Source of the DNA: Geobacteraceae bacterium
GTDB taxonomy: Bacteria > Desulfobacterota > Desulfuromonadia > Geobacterales > Geobacteraceae
Reading direction: 5' to 3'
NCBI GenBank assembly: GCA_024281055.1
Contig: JAMXLF010000003.1
Coordinates: 1 to 44,479 of the forward strand
DNA length: 44,479 nt
The stretch's first letter is position 1; every line of letters starts with the position of its first letter. The translations under genes and the position numbers were made by a program. This document shows positions 8,006-14,876 of this stretch, in pieces. The notes beneath the pieces were generated by a model. That model had not been told where the DNA came from. It saw only the letters and a list, made by a program, of their open reading frames with translations, and ran no database searches.

Positions 8006-8126
8006 AGAAACGCGGCTTTTGGGCAATCTCGGCGTTGACGTTCGGAATCTCCTTGTGCGGCGTAGCGCTGCTACGCCTCTGCGGGATTCCTCCGTCGCCT
8101 TGACCTTGCCCAAAAGCCGCGTTTCT
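8006..8126. repeat. Core-conserved palindromic element 2 (MITE-like)
   Basis: Perfect 21-bp terminal inverted repeat at 8006-8026 and 8106-8126. Inside are a nested GGAATC/GATTCC stem (8044-8049, 8085-8090) and a perfect central palindrome GCGTAGC-GCT-GCTACGC at 8060-8076. The core is the reverse complement of the core at 24100-24115, so the two elements lie in opposite orientations. Confidence 0.8.
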
Positions 8127-8163
8127 TTCTGTTACTACTGTTAACAAAGCTTGAATTCGAGTT

Positions 8164-8186
8164 GGACTGACCGACCGGTCAGTGGC
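8164..8186. promoter_or_regulatory. Possible operator palindrome (CTGACC-N4-GGTCAG)
   Basis: A short inverted repeat, CTGACC...GGTCAG, just past the 3' end of the FmdB-like gene. It resembles the style of TetR-family operators but no regulator gene is adjacent, and the site is downstream of the nearest gene. It could also be a weak hairpin. Low confidence. Confidence 0.2.
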
Positions 8187-8193
8187 CCGGGCA

Positions 8194-8379
8194 TCAGCCA
8201 CCGCCGCCGAAGCCGCCGCTCGTGCCTCCCCCCCCGCCGATGGCGCAGGCGGAGATCTGCCGCTTCGTTTCATTCGACCCGCACTTCGGACAGCTGGCCG
8301 GCGCGTCCGCTTCGCTCATCTTCCTCAGCCTGGAAAACAGCTCGCCGCACGTCCCGCAGACATACTCGTAAATCGGCAT
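8194..8379 (-). CDS. FmdB-family zinc ribbon protein
   Basis: 61-residue protein starting MPIYEYVCGTCGELF, with CGTCG and CPKCGSNETKRQ forming the zinc ribbon typical of the FmdB/CxxC_CXXC_SSSS family. It ends in a glycine-rich tail (GGGGGTSGGFGGGG). The start at 8379 is chosen because it gives the conserved MPIYEY and is preceded by GGAGGT (complement of 8387-8392); the open frame reaches 60 bp further but lacks similarity. Function is not established; the family was named for a proposed role in regulating formamidase genes. It is a lone gene on the minus strand between two plus-strand operons. Confidence 0.85.
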   Translation of the reverse strand: MPIYEYVCGTCGELFSRLRKMSEADAPASCPKCGSNETKRQISACAIGGGGGTSGGFGGGG

Positions 8380-8565
8380 ATTTGTTACCTCCTTCCAAAT
8401 CAATAATTCAAAATACCATATGAAAAGCGGTGCGCGCAAGCCGCAAACGCTTTTCCCTTGTTTGTGGTGCCCGCCCCTTTTACCCCGTTAAAATGCTTTG
8501 CATTTATTACCACGGGGTGTAATCTTACCGGCTGGGTGCACGTCATTCACCGGAGGGTCCGTGCC

Positions 8566-9702
8566 ATGGGTCGTACTGCGCGTTTTGCCCGAAGTATTCT
8601 CTGTCTTTTCTTCATCGCCGCTGCCGGGTGTGCCCGTCTGCCGGTGACCGGCGTCCTGCCGGACACCGCCCGGGTCACCGACCTGGCCAGTGTTGAAGCA
8701 GGCTCGCCCTTTGCGCTGGACGCCCGGGGAGAAACCGTTGCCTTCGCGAATGGCGGCCTGATGGTGAAGGATGTGACTTCGGGGGAGGAACGTAAGGTCA
8801 GCGCCGATCTGCCGACGGTCCTTGCCTGGTCGCCCGACGGCAAGGAGCTGGCGGCGGCCTTTTCCCAGGGAGATGAAACCGTGCTCCGGCGCTACGACCG
8901 GCAGGGGAACGCTCTGGCGCAGGCACGGGTAAGCGGCCGTGTTAACGGCCTGGCATGGCGGCCTTCCTCCGAAATCCTTGCGTTTGCGGTGAAACAGCGG
9001 GTGTACAGTTTCGGGGCGAACCTGGCGGAAGTCCTCTACCGCTGGGACGGGAAAGGTGAGCCTTCGACGACCGCTCTCCAGGAAACCACCCTTCTGCCCG
9101 CCATCGCGAAACGGTGGCAAGGCGCCATACAACACGTCCTCACATTCGCCGTCTCCCCGCTGGATGATGAAATCGTCTATGCCCGCTTCTATGCACCGCC
9201 GGCCTTCGATCCTTACCTGAAGATCATTCTGCGTCACCTGGAAAGCGGCCGGGAGCGGGAAGTCGCAACTGCCAGCCTGCTCGCTGCCGGAGCGATATTT
9301 TCGCGGGACGGGGAGGAGGTCGTCTGCGGCGACGGGGAGCGCGAGACCCGGTTGCTCGATCCGTGGGGGGACCGGACCGTCGCGACATTTCCGTCTCCCG
9401 GACGGACGCTCGCCCTTTCCCCTGCCGGTCGCTACCTGCTGCTGGACGGCCGCCTTTACCGCGAGGGGCGGGAGATCGCCGCGTTCCCGGCGCAGAGTGT
9501 CGGGGCATTCGCTTCCGGGGGCGGCCGGCTGGCGCTCCGCTACGGCGACCGGCTCTATCTCGTGACGACGCTACCCGAAGAGCCGGCGGCGCCGCGCGAT
9601 CCCGCGGCGGCTGCGCGGCTTCGGCAATTGCACAAGTGGCTGAGCGAAGGGCTGGTTTCCCCCAAGGACTACCGCAAGGCCGTGGAGAAGGCCGCACAAT
9701 GA
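8566..9702 (+). CDS. Lipoprotein with beta-propeller-like repeats and C-terminal SHOCT-like motif
   Basis: The product (378 residues from ATG 8566) has a signal peptide ending in IAAAGC, a lipobox, so it should be lipid-anchored outside the cytoplasmic membrane. Short repeated segments such as VLAWSPDGKELAAAFS, GLAWRPSSEILAFAV, TFAVSPLDDEIVYARF and LALSPAGRYLLLDG resemble blades of a WD40/TolB-like propeller. The last 30 residues (LRQLHKWLSEGLVSPKDY) resemble a SHOCT oligomerisation motif. CGGAGGG at 8551-8557 supports this start over the upstream frame extension. It overlaps the next gene by ATGA, so it is probably coupled to the multiheme cytochrome. The exact function is unknown. Confidence 0.8.
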   Translation: MGRTARFARSILCLFFIAAAGCARLPVTGVLPDTARVTDLASVEAGSPFALDARGETVAFANGGLMVKDVTSGEERKVSADLPTVLAWSPDGKELAAAFSQGDETVLRRYDRQGNALAQARVSGRVNGLAWRPSSEILAFAVKQRVYSFGANLAEVLYRWDGKGEPSTTALQETTLLPAIAKRWQGAIQHVLTFAVSPLDDEIVYARFYAPPAFDPYLKIILRHLESGREREVATASLLAAGAIFSRDGEEVVCGDGERETRLLDPWGDRTVATFPSPGRTLALSPAGRYLLLDGRLYREGREIAAFPAQSVGAFASGGGRLALRYGDRLYLVTTLPEEPAAPRDPAAAARLRQLHKWLSEGLVSPKDYRKAVEKAAQ

Positions 9703-10994
9703 ACAGGTTCCTGCTTCCCGTGATCTCCCTCGTGACCTCGATCGTTGCGCTGGCGTCCGCCGCTCTCGCCGCCGACTGCCTCTCCTGCCACCGCCAGAAG
9801 ACTCCCGCCGCGGTCCGCCAATGGGAGGCAAGCGCCCACGCCAGGGCCGGCATCGGTTGCGCCGCCTGCCACGGGACCGATCACGGCAGGATCGAGAAGG
9901 GGGAGGCCCGGGTCGACCTCAAGGTCTGCGGCGGCTGTCACAAGAAGGCCCTTGCCGATCACCGGGCGAGCCGCCACGGCATGGGGCTCCACTCCGGCTG
10001 GGGGTGCACCCGCAACCTGCCGAACCGCGACCGGCAGGAGTGCCGCTTCTGCCACGAGCAGGGGAGCGAGGTGCCGAAGTCCGAGGTGCAGTGCGCCCGC
10101 TTCCTCAAGCAGAGCAGCGAGATGGCGGAAATCGGCTGCAATTACTGCCACATGGTGGAGAGTTCCTGCGCCGCCTGCCATACCAGCCACACTACCGACC
10201 TGAAGATCGTCCGCGACCCGAACATCTGCGCCAAGTGCCACATGGGGCCGGACCACCCCCAGTGGGAGATGTGGCAGACCTCCCTCCACGGCACCCTCTT
10301 TGCCACCGCCGGCCGGGAAACCGGTCCCGACTGCCAGACGTGCCACATGCCCAAGGGGAGCCACAATGTTTCCGTCGGCATTACCATGTCTTCGGGCGGC
10401 GATCCCTATCCGGCGGACAAGAGAAAGACGCGCCGGGACGAGATGCTGCAGATCTGCGCGAAATGCCATGCCCCCGAGTTCGCCCGCAAAGAGCTTGCCC
10501 GGGGCGACGCCGTGCGTGACCAGAGCCATGCCTTGGTGAAGGAGGCGGAGCTGATCATCGGAGACCTGGCCGACCGCGGCCAGCTCGACCCCATGCCCGA
10601 CCGGCGCCCCCCCCACCCGTTGCGCGGCAATCAGCTGGTGCTGGACAACCAGCTCCTCTACGAGGATACCTCCCATATCGAGCGGCTCCTGTTCAAGATG
10701 AAGAAGTACGACTATGCCCGGACCATCAAGGGGGCCTACCACCAGAACCCCTCCTACACCCACTGGTACGGCAATGCCGAGCTCAAGATGGACCTGGTGG
10801 ACATCCGGACCGAGGCGAGCCGGCTGCGGGACCGGCAGTCGCTTACGGCGGGAAAAGGCTCTTCGGTTCCAGCGGAAACGACGGAGGAAAAACTGCGCGT
10901 CCTGAAAAAGAAGGCGGACCGCGGCGCCATATCGCCAGCAGAGTATGAACGGGAAAAAGGGGTGCTCCTGAAGGAGCTGGCGGGGCACCCATGA
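9699..10994 (+). CDS. HAO-family multiheme c-type cytochrome (nine CXXCH motifs)
   Basis: Exported cytochrome of 431 residues with a signal peptide ending at about residue 24 (ASAALA). I count nine CXXCH heme motifs: CLSCH, CAACH, CGGCH, CRFCH, CNYCH, CAACH, CAKCH, CQTCH and CAKCH. The spacing and the segment CAKCHMGPDHPQWE are typical of the hydroxylamine oxidoreductase/octaheme family, whose members usually have eight hemes. After the heme region come about 120 residues without hemes, ending in a SHOCT-like segment (LRVLKKKADRGAISPAEYEREK). The start at ATG 9699 overlaps the previous stop (ATGA). Its own stop overlaps the start of the acetate-kinase homologue in the same way. The substrate is unknown; it could be a nitrogen- or sulfur-compound reductase or an electron carrier. 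Confidence 0.88.
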   Translation: MNRFLLPVISLVTSIVALASAALAADCLSCHRQKTPAAVRQWEASAHARAGIGCAACHGTDHGRIEKGEARVDLKVCGGCHKKALADHRASRHGMGLHSGWGCTRNLPNRDRQECRFCHEQGSEVPKSEVQCARFLKQSSEMAEIGCNYCHMVESSCAACHTSHTTDLKIVRDPNICAKCHMGPDHPQWEMWQTSLHGTLFATAGRETGPDCQTCHMPKGSHNVSVGITMSSGGDPYPADKRKTRRDEMLQICAKCHAPEFARKELARGDAVRDQSHALVKEAELIIGDLADRGQLDPMPDRRPPHPLRGNQLVLDNQLLYEDTSHIERLLFKMKKYDYARTIKGAYHQNPSYTHWYGNAELKMDLVDIRTEASRLRDRQSLTAGKGSSVPAETTEEKLRVLKKKADRGAISPAEYEREKGVLLKELAGHP

Positions 10995-12253
10995 ACATCC
11001 TCACCCTCAACTGCTGGAGCCATTCGATAAGATACCGTCTCTTTGCCTGGGACCGCCGGGCAATCCTCGCCGAGGGGACACTGGAGCGTGTGGCCATCGG
11101 TGATTCCTTCATCAACCACCGCGTACCGGGGCGGGACACGTTCTGCAGGGACGAGGAATGCGGTGATCACCGGAGCGCCGTTGCCTTCATCCTCGCCACC
11201 CTCACCGACCCGGGTTGCGGTGTGCTCGCCGACGTGGGACAGATCGCCGCCATCGGGCACCGGGTGGTGCACGGCGGCGAGAAGTTCCACCGGTCAGTGA
11301 TGGTCGATGGGCAGGTGCTCGACGCCCTTCGGGATCTCCAGCACCTTGCGCCGCTGCACAGTGCCCCCAACATCGCCGGGATCGAGGCCGCCCGGGGGCT
11401 TCTCCCCGACATCCCCCACGTGGCGATCTTCGATACCGCCTTCCACCAGAGCATGCCCGAGCATGCCTACATCTATCCGCTGCCGTACGAGTGGTACGAA
11501 AACTACGGGATCAGGCGCTACGGCTTCCACGGGCCGTCCCACCTCTACCTGGCGAAGCGGGCCGCCGTGCTTCTCGGCAAGCCGGCCTCGGCGTGCAATT
11601 TGGTGACCATCCACATCGACCGCGGGGTCTCCCTCTGCGCCATCCGCAACGGGGTCTCCATCGACACGAGCATGGGTCTCACCCCTCTGGAAGGGGCGAT
11701 CATGGGGACCCGCTGCGGGGACATCGACCCCGGCATCCTCCCGTTCATGATGCAGGAGACGAACCTGTCGGCGCGGGACATGGAAGGCGTCCTCAACCAG
11801 AAAAGCGGCCTGTGCGGCATAACCGGGCGGTACCTGGACCGCCGGCATACGCTGGAAGGTGCCCTTGACGGGGACGAACGGTGCCGGCTGGCCTTGGAGA
11901 TGGAAGCCTACCGGCTCCGGAAATACATTGGTGCCTACCTGGCCGCAGTGGGGCCGCTGGACGGGGTGGTCTTCACCGCGGGGGTCGGCATGACGGAGTG
12001 GCTCGCCCGGGAGCGGACGCTGGCGGAGCTCGGCTGCTTCGGGATCCGGCTCGACCGGGAGAGGAACCGGAACGCCAGTCAGCAGGGTGCGGAGGCGCTC
12101 ATCACGGCCGACGATTCGCCGGTAAGGGTCTTGGTCATTCCCTCCGACGAGGAGCTCGTCTTTGTCGAGGATGTGGCGGCCATCCTGGCCGGGAAGCACG
12201 ACGATCACCTGAGCTGTGGTTATTTGTTCGGTCGGCCTGATTTCGTCCCCTGA
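10991..12253 (+). CDS. Divergent acetate kinase homologue
   Basis: 420-residue member of the acetate kinase fold. Retained: HRVVHGGE (substrate Arg), IFDTAFHQSMP (catalytic Asp), RRYGFHGPSH (catalytic His), TSMGLTPLEG...MGTRCGDIDPG (second Arg) and SDEELVFVEDV near the C-terminus. Altered: the N-terminal phosphate-loop motif, usually NAGSSSLK, is NCWSHSIR at residues 7-14; the LGNGAS motif is IDRGVS at 209-214; and the GIGENS motif is GVGMTE at 331-336. It overlaps the upstream cytochrome gene by 4 bp (ATGA). It may still be a kinase, may use another phosphate donor, or may be a regulatory relative; the sequence cannot decide. A regular ackA is not in this window. Confidence 0.85.
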   Translation: MNILTLNCWSHSIRYRLFAWDRRAILAEGTLERVAIGDSFINHRVPGRDTFCRDEECGDHRSAVAFILATLTDPGCGVLADVGQIAAIGHRVVHGGEKFHRSVMVDGQVLDALRDLQHLAPLHSAPNIAGIEAARGLLPDIPHVAIFDTAFHQSMPEHAYIYPLPYEWYENYGIRRYGFHGPSHLYLAKRAAVLLGKPASACNLVTIHIDRGVSLCAIRNGVSIDTSMGLTPLEGAIMGTRCGDIDPGILPFMMQETNLSARDMEGVLNQKSGLCGITGRYLDRRHTLEGALDGDERCRLALEMEAYRLRKYIGAYLAAVGPLDGVVFTAGVGMTEWLARERTLAELGCFGIRLDRERNRNASQQGAEALITADDSPVRVLVIPSDEELVFVEDVAAILAGKHDDHLSCGYLFGRPDFVP

Positions 12254-12308
12254 CTGACCTGGAGCTGCACTCCCGGCGTGGCTGTCCGGGAAGAGGAAGG
12301 AGAAACCC

Positions 12309-12656
12309 ATGAAGATCATCGGTATCGGTTTGGCGCTGCTTGCGGCGCTGCTGTTCGGCGGCGGGACAGCCGCCATGGCGGCCGATGGCGAAGGAAATGC
12401 CCCGTCTGCTGTCACACCCCAGGTGCAGGAGCTGCAGAAACAGATGCTCGGCGACCCGGGGATTATGGTCCTTATCATGGCCCTGCAGAATGACCCGGAA
12501 ATGCAGGCGCTCCTCAACGACCCGAAGGTCGTGGCAGCGGTGCAGGCGGGGGATATCAGCGCGCTCCTCAGTGACCCGCGCTTCATGAAGCTTTTGGACA
12601 ACCCGCGCGTGAGGGAGATCGGGGAGCGGCTGAATAATCCGAAGGCCGGCAAGTAG
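12309..12656 (+). CDS. Small exported protein with STI1-like DP repeats
   Basis: 115-residue protein with a signal peptide (MKIIGIGLALLAALLFGGGTAAMA) and a mature part rich in NDP/SDP turns: LQNDPEMQALLNDPKVVAAVQ, ALLSDPRFMKLLDNPRVREI. Such helical DP repeats resemble the STI1 (heat-shock chaperonin-binding) domain, here in an exported protein. AGGAAGGAG at 12293-12301 supports ATG 12309. It lies 55 bp after the acetate-kinase homologue, so it is probably in the same transcript. Function unknown; a periplasmic chaperone-like role is only a guess. Confidence 0.75.
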   Translation: MKIIGIGLALLAALLFGGGTAAMAADGEGNAPSAVTPQVQELQKQMLGDPGIMVLIMALQNDPEMQALLNDPKVVAAVQAGDISALLSDPRFMKLLDNPRVREIGERLNNPKAGK

Positions 12657-12726
12657 CGGCCTTTTTGCATGTTTGCTCCCCGCGCAATCCGCGGGGTAGC
12701 TGAAATCCGTTCATCGGGAGGGCACG

Positions 12727-14280
12727 GTGCACGACCGGTACCGCATCTTTGCCGTTGGCGATGTCAACGCCTTTTTCGGCCTCATGCTCGACAACATGTC
12801 GAGCCTCGTCATCATGGCAACCATCCTCACCGCCGCCTTCCAGATGCCGCGGGAGATCGTCCTCTACCGGATGGTGCCGGGAAGCGCGGTGGGGGTCCTG
12901 TTCGGCGACCTCCTCTACACCTGGATGGCGGTAAGGCTTGCGCGCCAAAGCGGCAGCCGGACGGTCACCGCCATGCCACTCGGGCTCGACACCCCGTCCA
13001 CCTTCGGCATGGCCTTCGGTGTCCTCGGCCCCACCTACCTCGCCACCCGGGACGCCGTCTTCACCTGGGAGGTGGGGATGGCGACCGTCGTCCTCATGGG
13101 GGCGTTCAAGGTTGCCACCTCCTTTTTCGGCCCGGCCCTGCGCCGGTTGATCCCCCGGGCGGGGCTTCTCGGGAGCATCGCGGCGGTGGCGCTCCTCCTC
13201 ATCGCGTACCTGCCGACCCTCAAGCTTTTCGCCTCGCCGGTGGTGGGCTTCGTCTCGCTGGCGGTGGTGCTGGCGGCGCTGGTCGCAAAGCTCAAGCTTC
13301 CGTTCCGGGTCCCCGGTGCGCTGGCCGGCATCCTCTGCGGCACGCTGGCCTACTACCTCCTCGGGTCCTTCGGGCTCCTGCCGGCGAACCATCATTTCCT
13401 CCCCCATCTCCCCGAACTCCGCTTCGCCCTGCCGCTGCCGACCTTGGCCTTCCTGCACGGGGTGCCGAAGGCGCTCACCTTCCTGCCGCTCGCCATCCCC
13501 TTCGCCCTGGCCACGGTGGTCGGCGGGGTGGACGTGGCGGAAAGCGCGGCGGCGGCCGGCGACGACTACCCCACCCGCGACATCCTCCTCGTCGAGGGGT
13601 GTGCCACGCTCCTGGCCGGGATGTGCGGCGGGGTGATCCAGTCGACTCCGTACATCGGCCACCCGGCATACAAGGATATGGGGGGAAGGGCCGGCTACAC
13701 CCTGGCGACGGCCATCTTCATCGGTCTCGGCGGGGTCTTCGGCTACCTCTCCTTCTGCGTCGACCTCCTCCCCGAGGCAGCGGTGGCGCCGATCCTTGTC
13801 TTCATCGGCATCGAGATCACCGCCCAGGCCTTTGAGGCGACTCCGCAGCGGCACTTCAAGGCGATCGCCCTGGCCTTTCTTCCCACCATCGCCTACCTCG
13901 TCCAGGTGGAGCAGGGGCTCCTCCTCTCCGGCCTCGGGAAAAAGGCTTCCGAGCTCACCGGCGAGCTCGCCGCCACCTTCAAGTCGACCCTCCTCCTCGG
14001 CAACGGCTTCATCGTCACCTCACTTCTCTGGGGGGGTGCCTTCGCCGCGCTCCTCGACCACCGGCTGCGGCGGGCGGCCGCCTTTCTCGTCGTCTGCGCG
14101 GCAGCCACCCTCTGCGGGGCAATCCACTCGCCCCTGGAGTCTGGGGCGCTCTTTCTCCCCTGGGCACCGCCCGAGCCCCTGGTCTGGCACCTGGCGGCGG
14201 GGTACCTGGCGATGGCGCTGGTCTTCCTCGGGCTGGGGCGGACCGGCTCGGTGGGAGCCCAACGCGAGGAGGAACGCTAA
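12727..14280 (+). CDS. NCS2-like (xanthine/uracil family-related) permease
   Basis: 517-residue polytopic membrane protein, with roughly 12-14 hydrophobic helices by eye, including FFGLMLDNMSSLVIMATILT and LVFLGLG at the ends. The segments AMPLGLDTPSTFGMAFGVLG, ATVVGGVDVAESAAAAGDDY and GGVIQSTPYIGHPAYKDMG resemble the substrate-binding half-helices of the NCS2/AzgA transporter superfamily. The start is GTG 12727 with GGGAGGG at 12716-12722. It follows the exported STI1-like protein by 70 bp. The substrate is not predictable from sequence; purine, pyrimidine or another small anion are options. Confidence 0.75.
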   Translation: MHDRYRIFAVGDVNAFFGLMLDNMSSLVIMATILTAAFQMPREIVLYRMVPGSAVGVLFGDLLYTWMAVRLARQSGSRTVTAMPLGLDTPSTFGMAFGVLGPTYLATRDAVFTWEVGMATVVLMGAFKVATSFFGPALRRLIPRAGLLGSIAAVALLLIAYLPTLKLFASPVVGFVSLAVVLAALVAKLKLPFRVPGALAGILCGTLAYYLLGSFGLLPANHHFLPHLPELRFALPLPTLAFLHGVPKALTFLPLAIPFALATVVGGVDVAESAAAAGDDYPTRDILLVEGCATLLAGMCGGVIQSTPYIGHPAYKDMGGRAGYTLATAIFIGLGGVFGYLSFCVDLLPEAAVAPILVFIGIEITAQAFEATPQRHFKAIALAFLPTIAYLVQVEQGLLLSGLGKKASELTGELAATFKSTLLLGNGFIVTSLLWGGAFAALLDHRLRRAAAFLVVCAAATLCGAIHSPLESGALFLPWAPPEPLVWHLAAGYLAMALVFLGLGRTGSVGAQREEER

Positions 14281-14317
14281 GGAGAGCGCACAGGCTTGAC
14301 CGGTGTTTGAACTGAAT

Positions 14318-14665
14318 TTAATAATCTGGTGGAGTTGTTCCCGGAGGCTGCACAGGCGGGGGCGTTGGTGTCGAGCGATACATGCGGACTGGCCGCGGTA
14401 TTTGATTCCCGTAAGAAACCATGCATTGAACATAGGCGCCATCGTAATAAAATTGCGCTTCTTGGGACGAGGAATAATCGTAATATTTTCCCATCCGATT
14501 ATTAGCCCACTGTTGGCATTTGCCAACTTCCGATTGGAAAACATCAAAAGGTTTTCCCTGTGCCGGCAGCACCAGCACGCTGGGGCCTGTTGGCATGGTC
14601 ACGCATCCGTTCGCTGCCAGTAAAGCCGATATAGCTAAATATCTTCCCGCGCGCTTTCTGAACAT
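14318..14665 (-). CDS. Small lipoprotein of unknown function
   Basis: 115-residue predicted lipoprotein: signal peptide MFRKRAGRYLAISALLAANGC with a plausible lipobox (LAANGC). The mature part has FQSEVGKCQQWANNRMGKYYD and a Pro-rich C-terminus (RSTPTPPPVQPPGTTPPDY). ATG at 14665 is preferred over the upstream frame start because it begins the signal peptide and has AGGAGC upstream (complement of 14671-14676). It is convergent with the permease gene. No family was recognised. Confidence 0.7.
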   Translation of the reverse strand: MFRKRAGRYLAISALLAANGCVTMPTGPSVLVLPAQGKPFDVFQSEVGKCQQWANNRMGKYYDYSSSQEAQFYYDGAYVQCMVSYGNQIPRPVRMYRSTPTPPPVQPPGTTPPDY

Positions 14666-14816
14666 AGATAGCTCCTTTGCGGCCGGCGGAGTTTTCGGGG
14701 GAATCACCTTCGCTGATTGTTGGCTCCCCGTGCTTGAATATCGGGATTTGCCAGGGATGTTACTAACAATTTAAACATCACTTGGCAGGCCCTGCAACAG
14801 CATGTCCGTAGAATGA

Positions 14817-14850
14817 AAAAAGGCGGCCCGATTTTCCGGGCCGCCTTTTT
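14817..14850. terminator. Bidirectional intrinsic terminator
   Basis: Perfect 14-bp stem: AAAAAGGCGGCCCG at 14817-14830 and its complement at 14837-14850, with loop ATTTTC. T-runs on both strands make it usable in either direction. It ends the pyrophosphatase gene on the minus strand. Confidence 0.93.
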
Positions 14851-14876
14851 AGTGCGGTGTTGCTTCCTTCGATCTG

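Noticed and set aside
7864-8126. Insertion sequence with transposase
   Set aside because: Perfect inverted repeats exist, but the interiors (about 80-110 bp) are too short for any gene.
8422-8455. GAAAAGCG...CGCTTTTC hairpin upstream of the lipoprotein gene
   Set aside because: Short arms with an 18-nt loop and no consistent T-run position; not convincing as terminator or operator.
9363-9698. Upstream extension of the cytochrome frame
   Set aside because: It overlaps the lipoprotein gene, has no signal peptide and is Arg/Gly-rich; ATG 9699 gives a clean signal sequence.
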